In this document: piece after piece, positions 1 through 7,661 of the stretch | Layout of the letters: the number at the start of each line of letters is the position of its first letter | How positions within the stretch are numbered: position 1 is the stretch's first letter | Source: Acidobacteriota bacterium | Lineage (GTDB): Bacteria; Acidobacteriota; Terriglobia; Terriglobales; Acidobacteriaceae | Reading direction: 5' to 3' | Length of the DNA: 12,586 nt | Assembly (NCBI GenBank): GCA_021780095.1 | Contig: JAJXZK010000010.1 | Location: forward strand, 1-12,586 | Notes under the pieces: generated by a model | Seen by the model: the letters and a program-made list of their open reading frames with translations, nothing else | What the model was told of the DNA's origin: nothing | Databases searched by the model: none | Position numbers and translations under genes: made by a program

Positions 1-1383
1 CAAATCCCGCCGATCGCGCATGACTACGTCTTCCACCACGCCGGCCGTGGAACCGGCATCGATGCACACGCGGCCAACCGCGACCTTGCCGTGCTTGCGG
101 GCAGAGTCCTTGGTCAATTCCAGCACGTCGCCGTTTTCCAGCAAAAGTATTTTCTCTACCACACCCAATTCCGCCGCCAGCTCCGCGTGCAGCTTCAGGT
201 GGCGATAGTCACCGTGTAGAGGGACGAAAAATTTCGGCTTGAGCAAATGCAACAGAAGCCGCAGTTCATCCTGGCTGGCGTGTCCGCTGACATGGATCAG
301 TCCATTGGTGCCGTCGTCGTAAATCACATGAGCATCGCGCCGGTACAAATGGTCAATCATGCGGAAGATGCTTTTCTCATTGCCGGGAATGACGCGCGAA
401 CTTAGCACCACGGTGTCGCCCGGTTCTATCTTGACCTGGCGGTGGTTGTCGACCGCAGCGCGGGTCAGCGCGGACATGGGCTCGCCCTGGGTACCGCTAA
501 TGAAAACGCAAACCTTATCAGGGGGGTAATCCTTAATCTGTCCGGCGGCAATCATGTGTGAATCCGAGATATCCAGATAATTGAAATCCTGTGCGATCTC
601 GACAGAATTCTGCATCGAGCGGCCGACGATGGCGATTTTTCGTCCATGCGTCACGGCCAGATCGGTCGCAATGCGTAGGCGATGAATCGACGAGGAAAAG
701 CAGCTGAAGAAGAGCCGCTGTTTGGTGCGCGCAAACACTTCGTCCAGCGCGGGCCGAACCGCGCGCTCGCTTGGGGTGTGCCCATGCCGATCGACGTTGG
801 TGGAATCCTGCAAAAATGCCAGCACGCCGCGCTTCCCATACTCAGCAAAGGCATGGAGATCGAAGGGCTGGCCATCCGGCGGAGTCAGGTCGATTTTGAA
901 ATCGCCCGAGTGAATCACAATCCCTGCCGGCGTCTCAATCGCCAACGCTACACAGTCCACCAGGCTATGGGTCACGCGAATCGGCGTGATATTGAATATC
1001 CCCAGCGAAAACATCTCGCCCGGAATCATCTCAATCAGTTCGGAATCGTCGAGCAGGCCGTGCTCTTCCAGCTTGCCCTCAACGTAGGCTAGCGTAAACT
1101 CGGTGCCATACACTGGCACGTGCAGTTCAGACAGAATCCACGGCAGTCCGCCGATGTGATCTTCGTGTCCATGCGTCAGGACGATGCCGCGCACGCGCTC
1201 GCGGTTTTCGATCAGGTAGGTGATATCCGGCACAACAACGTCAACGCCGAGTAACTCCTCGTCGGGAAACATCAGACCTGCGTCAACGACGAAAATGTCG
1301 TCTTGCCAGCGAATTGCCATGCAATTCTTGCCGAATTCGCCGAGGCCGCCAAGGGGAATAATCTGTAACTTGCCGTCAATCAT
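1..1383 (-). CDS. rnj: Ribonuclease J (partial, C-terminus beyond left edge)
   Basis: RNase J is a cytoplasmic metallo-beta-lactamase/beta-CASP nuclease that degrades and matures RNA as an endonuclease and 5'-3' exonuclease. From the ATG at 1383 the frame stays open for 461 codons to the window edge. The family is about 555 residues, so roughly 90-100 C-terminal residues are missing here. The start MIDGKLQIIPLGGLGEFGKN matches the family N-terminus. The zinc-binding motif THGHEDHIGG places H71, H73, D75 and H76. H139 (VTHS), D161 (HSGDFK) and the beta-CASP histidine H368 (VSGHAS) are also present, as is PLHGDYRHLK, which is typical of RNase J. No upstream in-frame ATG or GTG exists before a stop, so the start is forced, although no clear Shine-Dalgarno sequence precedes it. 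The gene is divergent from the AhpD-like gene. The paralogue (J1 or J2) cannot be told from this alone. Confidence 0.95.
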   Translation of the reverse strand, partial: MIDGKLQIIPLGGLGEFGKNCMAIRWQDDIFVVDAGLMFPDEELLGVDVVVPDITYLIENRERVRGIVLTHGHEDHIGGLPWILSELHVPVYGTEFTLAYVEGKLEEHGLLDDSELIEMIPGEMFSLGIFNITPIRVTHSLVDCVALAIETPAGIVIHSGDFKIDLTPPDGQPFDLHAFAEYGKRGVLAFLQDSTNVDRHGHTPSERAVRPALDEVFARTKQRLFFSCFSSSIHRLRIATDLAVTHGRKIAIVGRSMQNSVEIAQDFNYLDISDSHMIAAGQIKDYPPDKVCVFISGTQGEPMSALTRAAVDNHRQVKIEPGDTVVLSSRVIPGNEKSIFRMIDHLYRRDAHVIYDDGTNGLIHVSGHASQDELRLLLHLLKPKFFVPLHGDYRHLKLHAELAAELGVVEKILLLENGDVLELTKDSARKHGKVAVGRVCIDAGSTAGVVEDVVMRDRRDL

Positions 1384-1457
1384 AGGAAAGTCGATGCTAG
1401 CACGTTCTTGACCGTGATTTCACTGTGTGGTCCGTTCCCCGGATCGCACGACGAATA

Positions 1458-1486
1458 TTGCACTCGGAGATTAAATGCGGAATCAT
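1458..1486 (+). promoter_or_regulatory. Weak candidate promoter in the divergent rnj/AhpD-like spacer
   Basis: The 128-base spacer 1384-1511 separates two divergent genes and must hold promoters for both. For the plus strand I see TTGCAC (1458-1463), a 17-base spacer, then AATCAT (1481-1486), each a 4-of-6 match to the sigma-70 boxes. This would put the transcript start just before the Shine-Dalgarno AGGAGG at 1494-1499, leaving a very short leader. I see no convincing minus-strand promoter for the ribonuclease gene. The match is weak and could be chance. Confidence 0.2.
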
Positions 1487-1511
1487 ACGCTTCAGGAGGG
1501 GGAACGCTGCG

Positions 1512-1973
1512 ATGGAAGCTCGTCTGGACTACGCCAACGCTTCGCCGGAAGCCTATAAAGCGATGTTGCAAATGGAAGGCGTTGTGCGCCGCAGCGGCAT
1601 CGATCCCAAGCTGCTGGAGCTGATGAAGATTCGCGCCTCCCAGTTGAATGGCTGCGCCTACTGCATCGATATGCACACGAAAGACGCCCGTTTCAAGGGT
1701 GAGGCCGAGCAGCGGATTTACGCGCTGGATGCATGGCGCGAAGCACCTTTTTACACCGACAAGGAACGGGCTGCCCTGGCCTGGACAGAGGCCATTACAA
1801 ACATCCAGACTGGACACGCACCCGAAGCGGTCTACCAGGAACTGAGCCGGAATTTCAGTGAGCAGGAGCGACTGAACATCACTTTCGCGATCACGACAAT
1901 TAATGCGTGGAATCGCATCGCCATCGGATTTCGATCGGTTCCGGGAACCTATCAGCCGAGCGCGTCCCGTTGA
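1512..1973 (+). CDS. Carboxymuconolactone decarboxylase (AhpD-like) family protein
   Basis: This 153-residue protein belongs to the carboxymuconolactone decarboxylase/AhpD alkylhydroperoxidase-like fold. The signature NGCAYCIDMH gives the redox pair C48-x2-C51 with H55, the arrangement used by AhpD-like proteins for thiol-based peroxide reduction. The downstream helices (ALDAW, ALAWTEAIT, NAWNRIAIGF) also fit the family. I chose the ATG at 1512 because AGGAGG lies at 1494-1499 and the family N-terminus (MEARLDYANASPEAY) starts there. The frame stays open upstream to an ATG at 1425, but that extension has no ribosome site and no family resemblance. There is no signal peptide, so the protein is probably cytoplasmic. 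Its true substrate is unknown, and no peroxiredoxin or lipoamide partner lies next to it. Transcription runs toward the phosphatase gene, 138 bases away. Confidence 0.88.
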   Translation: MEARLDYANASPEAYKAMLQMEGVVRRSGIDPKLLELMKIRASQLNGCAYCIDMHTKDARFKGEAEQRIYALDAWREAPFYTDKERAALAWTEAITNIQTGHAPEAVYQELSRNFSEQERLNITFAITTINAWNRIAIGFRSVPGTYQPSASR

Positions 1974-2050
1974 GCGTATTCAGACGCGATCTGCTGAGAG
2001 AAACGTGTCGATAGAAATCGGCTGACCGCCCTGCAATAAGCTCCCAAAGT

Positions 2051-2071
2051 ACACATTCTGTGTGATATAAA
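2051..2071 (+). promoter_or_regulatory. Extended -10 promoter with overlapping inverted repeat
   Basis: TATAAA at 2066-2071 is preceded by TGA at 2063-2065, giving an extended -10 element (TGnTATAAA). No good -35 box is seen at the usual distance. The perfect inverted repeat ACACA-TTC-TGTGT (2051-2063) abuts and overlaps the TG of the element by one base, which is where a repressor operator would sit. A start near 2078 would leave a leader of about 34 bases to the GTG at 2112, including the AGGGGG ribosome site at 2098-2103. Confidence 0.4.
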
Positions 2072-2111
2072 GCGCCCAGTATCTGCTCGTCTTCTCCAGG
2101 GGGTAAATCAC

Positions 2112-4145
2112 GTGGGCGCGCGGCGGTTGATTTTCTCTTCCTTGATTCTCTCGACTTTTCTCGGGACTTTTGCTGTGGACGCCCATGCTCAGACGCAGAT
2201 CGTGCTCGGGAACGCAACCGTTCAGCTAAACGGTCCATGGAAGTTCCGCACCGGCGACAACCTGGCATGGGCGCAGCCGGATTTCGACGACTCCAGTTGG
2301 GCTGCGATGGACATGACTCCGGCCGCTGGATTCTACGATCCGATCCTCGGCAGCAGCGGATACGTTCCCGGCTGGACGGCGCGCGGTTATCCGGGATACT
2401 CGGGCTATGCCTGGTACCGCCTGCGCGTCAACATACAAAACAACAGTCAAGACGTATCGCGTGGCTCGACGGCACGACTCGCGATCAAAATGCCGGATAA
2501 CTACGACGATGCCTACCAGGTGTTCGTCAACGGCCGAATGATCGGGCAGTTCGGACAGTTTACTGCCCATGGCGTCACCACGTACAACGCGTTGCCTCGA
2601 GCCTTTTCTCTGCCCTCGGATGTCGGCGGCGGCCCGGCGACAATCGCGATCCGAATGTGGATGGCGCCGTTTACCCCGCTGGTTGATCCCGATGCTGGGG
2701 GGCTGCACGGACCACCGGTACTGGGTCAAGCCGCAGCCGTGGATGGATTACTGAAACTCGATTGGGATGTCGCAGATCGTGCGAACTACCTGACCTTTTT
2801 CGAAGTTGCGGTTCTTCCGCTGGCCCTGTTGGTGGCCTTTGGCCTCTTCTGGCTAGACCGGCAAGAGCCGGCTTTTCTGTGGCTGGGCATCACTTGTGCC
2901 TTTCTCCTGTTAGAAAGGCTGTTACCGCTAGCGGCGAGTTATATTCCCATGAACGCTGTCGCCGTGTTTCTTATTTCGGATGCGATCCTGAGACCGGGAA
3001 TCATTGGCTTGTGGGTGGTCTTCTGGGCCTACTGGTTCCGGCTCGATCGAATGTTCCAGATCCATCGCATAGCCTGGGGTCTGACGGTGCTGCTGGGTTT
3101 GGGCATGGCTATGTTGCGGGCACCCCTGTATGGCAGCGTGGTTCCGGTCCACGCCATAGTTTGGCTCTCGCCGCTCACCCTGGCGCTGAAGCTCCTGCTT
3201 GGTGCACTCCTGGTATGGGTGGTGTATCGCGGCATCTACAAGGAGAAGGCGGAGGGTTGGCTGGCATTGCCCGCCGTGGTTCTGGTGGGAATCTCGATCT
3301 ATCAGGAAGAACTGATCGTCCTCCACGTGCCGGCGCAATTCTTCCCATTTGGGGTTGAAGTCAGCATTGTTCAGGTCGCACTCATCGTCTCGCTCACCAT
3401 CATCTCAGTGCTACTTGTCCGCCGCTTTCTGCATTCCGAGCGAGAAAGGGAACAGTGGAGACTGGAGATGGAGCAGGCGCGCCAGGTGCAGCAGATGCTG
3501 ATTCCGGAGGCGCTGCCGGTCATTCCCGGCCTCACGCTCGAAAGTGAGTATCGACCCACCCAGAGGGTCGGTGGGGACTTCTTCCAGATCCTGGCTCATC
3601 CCACCGACGGAAGCGTGTTGATCGTTGTCGGCGATGTGGCTGGCCATGGCTTGCAGGCCGCCATGCTGGTCTCTCTGCTGGTGGGTGCCATCCGCAGTCA
3701 GGCGGAGACGAGCTTTGATCCTCTCAGCTTGCTGCATACATTAAACCGCCGTCTGGTCGGCCGCGGCAATGTCAATGCCACGTGTCTGGCTCTGCGCATC
3801 GAGCCGGATGGTCTGGTGACGCTGGCGAATGCCGGACATCTACCGCCATATCTGAACGGAAAAGAGATGGCGATGGAAGGCGCGCTGCCTCTCGGAACAG
3901 CAGAAGGTACGGAGTTCGCGGTGATGAAATTCCAATTAGACCCCGGTGACCGGTTGACGTTTGTTTCTGACGGCGTGGTCGAAGCCACCAATGAGAGAAG
4001 GGAACTGTTTGGCTTCTCGCGCACACAGGAAATCAGCAATCAACCCGCCGCAACGATCGCGGCGACGGCACAGAAGTTTGGCCAGGAAGACGACATCACC
4101 GTCGTCAGTGTTGTGAGAACGGCACAGATCATGGCCGCTGTGTAA
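2112..4145 (+). CDS. Membrane-bound PP2C/SpoIIE (RsbU-type) serine phosphatase with extracytoplasmic sensor
   Basis: This 677-residue protein probably dephosphorylates a STAS-type anti-sigma antagonist in response to an extracytoplasmic signal. Residues 1-27 form a signal peptide (…AVDAHAQ). Residues about 35-215 resemble the jelly-roll, glycoside-hydrolase-2-like sugar-binding fold (LNGPWKF, DFDDSSW, FVNGRMIG). Residues about 227-437 hold roughly seven hydrophobic membrane segments. A charged, helical linker (HSEREREQWRLEMEQARQVQ) follows. The catalytic domain covers about 475-670 and keeps every acidic metal site: GGDFF (D489), GDVAGHG (D508), SDGVVEA (D620) and EDDITVV (D660/D661), plus NAGHLPPY. 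The start is GTG at 2112, supported by AGGGGG at 2098-2103 and by the signal peptide beginning there. The neighbouring convergent STAS gene is a plausible substrate. The ligand and the sigma factor output are unknown. Confidence 0.92.
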   Translation: MGARRLIFSSLILSTFLGTFAVDAHAQTQIVLGNATVQLNGPWKFRTGDNLAWAQPDFDDSSWAAMDMTPAAGFYDPILGSSGYVPGWTARGYPGYSGYAWYRLRVNIQNNSQDVSRGSTARLAIKMPDNYDDAYQVFVNGRMIGQFGQFTAHGVTTYNALPRAFSLPSDVGGGPATIAIRMWMAPFTPLVDPDAGGLHGPPVLGQAAAVDGLLKLDWDVADRANYLTFFEVAVLPLALLVAFGLFWLDRQEPAFLWLGITCAFLLLERLLPLAASYIPMNAVAVFLISDAILRPGIIGLWVVFWAYWFRLDRMFQIHRIAWGLTVLLGLGMAMLRAPLYGSVVPVHAIVWLSPLTLALKLLLGALLVWVVYRGIYKEKAEGWLALPAVVLVGISIYQEELIVLHVPAQFFPFGVEVSIVQVALIVSLTIISVLLVRRFLHSEREREQWRLEMEQARQVQQMLIPEALPVIPGLTLESEYRPTQRVGGDFFQILAHPTDGSVLIVVGDVAGHGLQAAMLVSLLVGAIRSQAETSFDPLSLLHTLNRRLVGRGNVNATCLALRIEPDGLVTLANAGHLPPYLNGKEMAMEGALPLGTAEGTEFAVMKFQLDPGDRLTFVSDGVVEATNERRELFGFSRTQEISNQPAATIAATAQKFGQEDDITVVSVVRTAQIMAAV

Positions 4146-4175
4146 AGCCGCGCAACGTCACACAACTGAATCGGG

Positions 4176-4880
4176 TCACGCACTCTGCCTGGTGGATCCA
4201 GGGAGTTCGAACATGTCCAGCAATATCTGGGCCGCCTCATGCGCATGATGGCTTTTGAAGTCGGCGCCCAACTGCAGCGTTTTGATGTTCGGAGCCACCG
4301 CTCCCAGGGATTGCGCCACACTCTCCGATGAAAGCTGAGGAGTGCTGGGTCCAATCAGGATTACGTCGATATCGCCCACCTGCAGCAGAGTTCTGGCGTC
4401 GCGAACCAGGTTTGTCGACTTCACATCGAACCCATGCTGCGACAGCACGCTGCGGATAAACACGCAAAGATCCGCCGATGAGTCCACAACTAAGATTCGC
4501 GGACCTCGACAACCCGGAGTATTCTGCGCGGGCGCCTTCTTCGCAAAGGACGCCACGGCGTCTTGTTCCATCGTATAGGTCTGGATCACTTCGGAAAGCA
4601 TCGTCAGTTCCAGCAGACGAATCACAAACGCCGGCGAGGCCGCCAGTCGCAAGTCGCCTCCGCGCTTGCGAAGGTTGGCCACGTATCGCACCACCAATCC
4701 GAGTCCAATGCTGTCGAGACGAGTGACTTCGCCCAGGTTGAGGACGATCTGGTCGCACTCGCGCACGCTCTGCCCTAGCGCCGCCTCGAGCGTCTTGACT
4801 TCCTCGCCCAAAACAATGCGGCCGGTGCAGTGAATCACGTAGACGTTGTCACAAAATCGTGTTTTCAGTGTTAGCGGCAT
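4176..4880 (-). CDS. STAS-domain anti-anti-sigma-like protein fused to a degenerate receiver domain
   Basis: This is a 234-residue cytoplasmic protein with two domains. Residues 1-110 are a STAS domain of the SpoIIAA/RsbV type. The segment LDSIGLGLVVRY carries the DSxG motif with S57 as the expected phosphorylated serine. Residues about 127-222 look like a response-regulator receiver: RILVVDSSADL gives beta-1 and IDVILIGPSTP gives beta-3. The phosphoacceptor aspartate position is glycine (G177, in G-P-S-T-P where D-x-x-M-P is expected), and the usual acidic pair is reduced to D133-S134. The receiver is therefore probably not phosphorylated. The start is ATG at 4880, with GGAGG five bases upstream. 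The gene ends 30 bases from the end of the convergent RsbU-type phosphatase, which suggests a phosphatase-substrate relationship. It also lies 140 bases downstream of dapD on the same strand. Confidence 0.87.
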   Translation of the reverse strand: MPLTLKTRFCDNVYVIHCTGRIVLGEEVKTLEAALGQSVRECDQIVLNLGEVTRLDSIGLGLVVRYVANLRKRGGDLRLAASPAFVIRLLELTMLSEVIQTYTMEQDAVASFAKKAPAQNTPGCRGPRILVVDSSADLCVFIRSVLSQHGFDVKSTNLVRDARTLLQVGDIDVILIGPSTPQLSSESVAQSLGAVAPNIKTLQLGADFKSHHAHEAAQILLDMFELPGSTRQSA

Positions 4881-4906
4881 ACTTCCCTCCAGAGAATTCG
4901 AAGGCC

Positions 4907-4939
4907 ACTTCAGGGATCTGGCGGGGGGGGACTTCAGGG
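4907..4939. repeat. Nine-base direct repeat flanking a G8 tract upstream of the STAS gene
   Basis: ACTTCAGGG occurs at 4907-4915 and again at 4931-4939, 24 bases start to start. Eight consecutive G residues (4923-4930) directly precede the second copy. The block lies 27-59 bases upstream of the STAS start codon, inside the 140-base spacer 4881-5020. That spacer shows no other convincing element, and no intrinsic terminator for the dapD transcript is visible. The repeat could be a regulator site or chance. Confidence 0.35.
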
Positions 4940-5020
4940 TACATCACCGCTGCGATGCTTGCACGCCCCGAGGCGAGGTGGAGGCAGCCCTGGCTACGGA
5001 GGAGGAAATTAGGAGGGATG

Positions 5021-5866
5021 CTACCGCAGCAGGTCTTCCAGTTCCAGCGACAGTTCTGTCTTCTCGTCGCGATACTTCACGATCACCGGGGTGTAGAGGC
5101 TCAATCCCCACTCCGCAGCTTTGCCGCGAGAAATGGCGCGCGCGCCGGCGACGACCACGGCATCCGCAGGAACGATCAAGGGGCTTTCCTGGGTGGCCCG
5201 CAGAATTTCTCCACGCACAATGTCATATACCGGCGTGGAGCGCGTCAGAACGACGCCTGCGCCCAGTACGGCCCTCTTCCGTACCAGCGTGCCTTCATAC
5301 ACGCCGCAATTCCCGCCAACCAAAACTCCGTCTTCCAGGATCACTGGGCTGGCGTTCACCGGCTCCAGAACGCCGCCGATCTGCGCTGCTGCACTCAGAT
5401 GAACATTGCGTCCAATCTGCGCGCAGGAGCCGACCAGGGCGTGTGAGTCGATCATGGTCCCCTCATCAACATAGGCACCCACGTTGACATACATCGGCGG
5501 CATGCAGACCACGCCCGGGGCCAGGTAAGCGCCAGTGCGTACCGCTGAGCCTCCGGGCACGACACGGACGCGCTCTGCGGTCGCGAAATGCCGTGCGGGA
5601 TAAGTGTGCTTGTCGACAAAAGACAAGTCTGTCCCGGATTCAACCAATTGCCCGATGCGAAATCCCAGTAGAATGCCCCGCTTCACCCATGCATTCACTC
5701 GCCAGCCATGGGGTTGCGTCGGGTCTGGCTCGGCGGCGCGAATGGCTCCGCGGGTCAACGCATCGCGCAGCTCGTAAAATGCCGACTCGCCTTCGGCAGG
5801 ATCGGCGGCCTGCGCGCTCTGCTGAAAGGCGGATTCAATGCGGGATGCGAGCGAGGCTTGAGACAC
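5021..5866 (-). CDS. dapD: 2,3,4,5-tetrahydropyridine-2,6-dicarboxylate N-succinyltransferase
   Basis: DapD transfers succinyl from succinyl-CoA to tetrahydrodipicolinate, the first step of the succinylase branch of diaminopimelate/lysine synthesis. The predicted protein has 281 residues, close to the 274 of E. coli DapD. An N-terminal helical domain (1-100) is followed by left-handed beta-helix hexapeptide repeats at about 105-215. The family blocks [29 protein letters not shown] and [14 protein letters not shown] are present, with D140 at the catalytic aspartate position. I chose GTG at 5866 because AGAGGA lies about nine bases upstream and [13 protein letters not shown] aligns with the E. 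coli N-terminus. A longer frame to 5980 would add a basic stretch unlike the family and overlap dapA. The gene is last of the five lysine genes, 61 bases after dapA. The partner genes dapC and dapE are not in the window. Confidence 0.94.
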   Translation of the reverse strand: MSQASLASRIESAFQQSAQAADPAEGESAFYELRDALTRGAIRAAEPDPTQPHGWRVNAWVKRGILLGFRIGQLVESGTDLSFVDKHTYPARHFATAERVRVVPGGSAVRTGAYLAPGVVCMPPMYVNVGAYVDEGTMIDSHALVGSCAQIGRNVHLSAAAQIGGVLEPVNASPVILEDGVLVGGNCGVYEGTLVRKRAVLGAGVVLTRSTPVYDIVRGEILRATQESPLIVPADAVVVAGARAISRGKAAEWGLSLYTPVIVKYRDEKTELSLELEDLLR

Positions 5867-5927
5867 AATTCGACGTCCTCTGGTTCCGGGTTTTGATGTA
5901 TTGCGACGATGACTTCGAAGTGGCGGC

Positions 5928-6866
5928 CTAGTGATGAGGAGTGGGGGCCGCAGCCACCGCTGGCTGCTTTCCCGCCGCAACCGGCTCCAGCAATCCTAGT
6001 TCGTGGACCAGCTTTTCCAGGTGCGCCTTGGTCTTGGGCACGACCGGCATCATGGGCAGGCGATACTCCTCCTGAATGCGTCCCATCAGGGCCAGAACGC
6101 ACTTGACCGGCTGCGGATTGGGCTCAATAAAGTTGCCGATGATTAACGGATAGTATTTGCGATAGAGTTGCCGCGCCAATGTCCAGTCATTGTTGAGGGC
6201 GGCCTCCACCATGCGCGTCATCTGCGAGGGGATGGCATTGGCCGCGACAGAAATAACGCCCGTGCCGCCGACGGATAGGATGGGGAGCGCCAGGTTGTCA
6301 TCGCCTGCGAAAACCTTGAAGTGATCGGGCACAGCGTGGACGACTTCTGTAATTTGCTGCAGATTGCCGCTGGATTCCTTGATGCCAACGATATTGGGAA
6401 TTTCCGCGAGCCGGGCGGTTGTTTCCGGAAGCAGGTTGATTCCGGTGCGACTGGGAATGTTGTAGATCAGCACCTGGAGGTGTGTATTTTCCGCAATCGC
6501 GCGGAAGTGGAGATACTGGCCTTCCTGCGTCGGCTTGGTGTAATACGGATTGGCCGTCAGCACTCCATCAACGCCGGGAATGGCCTGCAACTTCTTGACT
6601 CGTGCGATAGCCTGCTGAGACGTGTTATGGCTGCAGCCGACGAAGATCGGCACGCGACCTTCGGCCACCTCTACAACCATGCTCACCAGGCGGAGCCATT
6701 CCGACTCCAGCAAGGCGCAGGCTTCCCCGGTGGAACCGGTGGGAACTAGAAAATGGATGCCACTTTCAATTTGCCAGCGAACCAGGCTTTGCAGTGCATG
6801 CCAATCTACATCGCCGTTGGAAAGAAACGGCGTGACCAATGCGGTACCGCATCCAGAAAGCTCCAT
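5928..6866 (-). CDS. dapA: 4-hydroxy-tetrahydrodipicolinate synthase
   Basis: DapA condenses pyruvate with aspartate semialdehyde, the first step committed to lysine/diaminopimelate. It is a cytoplasmic TIM-barrel aldolase that works through a Schiff base. With the start at 6866 the protein has 312 residues. It shows the pyruvate-site motif GSTGEA (44-49), Y135 and R140 in YNIPSRTG, and the Schiff-base lysine K163 in GIKESSG. I favour ATG at 6866 because [14 protein letters not shown] aligns with the known N-terminus. A GTG at 6914 in the same frame would add 16 residues, and neither start has a good ribosome site (only GAAG is near 6866). The C-terminal tail ([17 protein letters not shown]) is alanine/proline-rich and beyond the usual family end, so it is probably disordered. 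The gene lies between dapB (104 bases) and dapD (61 bases). Confidence 0.94.
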   Translation of the reverse strand: MELSGCGTALVTPFLSNGDVDWHALQSLVRWQIESGIHFLVPTGSTGEACALLESEWLRLVSMVVEVAEGRVPIFVGCSHNTSQQAIARVKKLQAIPGVDGVLTANPYYTKPTQEGQYLHFRAIAENTHLQVLIYNIPSRTGINLLPETTARLAEIPNIVGIKESSGNLQQITEVVHAVPDHFKVFAGDDNLALPILSVGGTGVISVAANAIPSQMTRMVEAALNNDWTLARQLYRKYYPLIIGNFIEPNPQPVKCVLALMGRIQEEYRLPMMPVVPKTKAHLEKLVHELGLLEPVAAGKQPAVAAAPTPHH

Positions 6867-6911
6867 ATCTTCGCAGTCTACAACGAAGACACGGCCAGAT
6901 ACACCGTCGCG

Positions 6912-6957
6912 CACAAAACGTTGTGAATAAATGGGACGCTATTATGACAGCACAACG
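6912..6957. repeat. CACAA/TTGTG inverted repeats in the dapB-dapA spacer
   Basis: Three related pieces lie in the 104-base spacer before dapA: CACAA (6912-6916), CGTTGTG (6919-6925) and CACAACG (6951-6957). The first two form CACAA-N4-TTGTG. The second and third form a seven-base inverted repeat with a 25-base loop. The spacer is unusually long for this operon. A CATAAT on the minus strand between the repeats could be a weak -10 box. A regulatory role is speculative. Confidence 0.3.
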
Positions 6958-6970
6958 GGGAACGAAAACG

Positions 6971-7657
6971 TCAGGCGAGGATCTGCGGAAATACATCTTG
7001 AAAATCGAAGCTGCCGGAACGCGTGGCCAGCCATTCCGCGCCGCGAACCGCTCCATAGGCGAAGCTGCGTCGCGACAGTGCTTGATGCTCCACCACAATT
7101 CGCTCGCTGTCTGAGGTCACTTCCAGCCGGTGGGTTCCGATGGCATCCTTCACCCGGTGCGCGTCGATCGTGGCCGACGTTCCATACGCCGTTGCTGCCA
7201 AAACTTTTTGCAGCGTCAGCGCGGTGCCGGAAGGAGAGTCGAGCTTCTCGGTGTGGTGGGTCTCGTCAATTTTGAATTGGTATCCGCCCGCCTGGTTCCC
7301 CAGCAGTTTCGCCATTTGATACAGCAGCTGCACGCCGAATGAAAAATTTGTGGAGTAGAGCAGGCCTGCATCTTTGCGCGCAGCCAAGGCGCGCATGTCT
7401 TCCAGGTGCTGATACCAGCCTGTCGTGCCGACCACCACCTTCGCGCCATTCGCCAGGCAGGCGCGAAGATTCTTGACGACCGCCTCTGGCGTGGTGAAAT
7501 CGATGATGGCATCGAACGAGGCCAGGCTGGGCGCGGTGAGCGAGCCGGCATCCGTGTTTTCTTTTTCTTCCAGCGTCTGCACGCTGTGCCCACGCTCTCG
7601 TGCAATCTCCGTGACGACCCGCCCGGTTTTTCCCTGACCGACGATCAGCATGCGCAT
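6971..7657 (-). CDS. dapB: 4-hydroxy-tetrahydrodipicolinate reductase
   Basis: DapB reduces the DapA product to tetrahydrodipicolinate with NAD(P)H in the cytoplasm. The 228-residue protein starts with the nucleotide-binding loop VGQGKTGR (GxGxxG, residues 7-12). It has DFTTPEAV and GTTGW in the Rossmann domain. The signature DETHHTEKLDSPSGTA supplies the catalytic H134/H135 and K138, matching EAHHRHKVDAPSGTA of E. coli. At 228 residues it is shorter than the 273-residue E. coli enzyme, because the segment after the signature is trimmed. All catalytic blocks are intact, so this looks like a compact form rather than a broken gene. The ATG at 7657 follows AAAAGGAG, with about eight bases between. 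That ribosome site overlaps the last codons and stop of lysC, which points to coupled translation. Confidence 0.94.
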   Translation of the reverse strand: MRMLIVGQGKTGRVVTEIARERGHSVQTLEEKENTDAGSLTAPSLASFDAIIDFTTPEAVVKNLRACLANGAKVVVGTTGWYQHLEDMRALAARKDAGLLYSTNFSFGVQLLYQMAKLLGNQAGGYQFKIDETHHTEKLDSPSGTALTLQKVLAATAYGTSATIDAHRVKDAIGTHRLEVTSDSERIVVEHQALSRRSFAYGAVRGAEWLATRSGSFDFQDVFPQILA

Positions 7658-7661
7658 GGCG

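Noticed and set aside
1425..1511. Longer start for the AhpD-like protein at 1425
   Set aside because: It has no ribosome site, whereas AGGAGG precedes the ATG at 1512, and the extension does not fit the family.
4146..4175. Bidirectional terminator between the convergent phosphatase and STAS genes
   Set aside because: The 30-base gap has no stem with a U-run on either strand.
5867..5980. Longer dapD start at 5980
   Set aside because: It would add 38 basic residues unlike DapD and overlap dapA. The GTG at 5866 has a ribosome site and matches family length.
6971..7657. dapB as a truncated pseudogene because of its 228-residue length
   Set aside because: The nucleotide-binding loop, catalytic HH-x2-K motif and C-terminal motifs are all intact. 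Shorter DapB forms exist.
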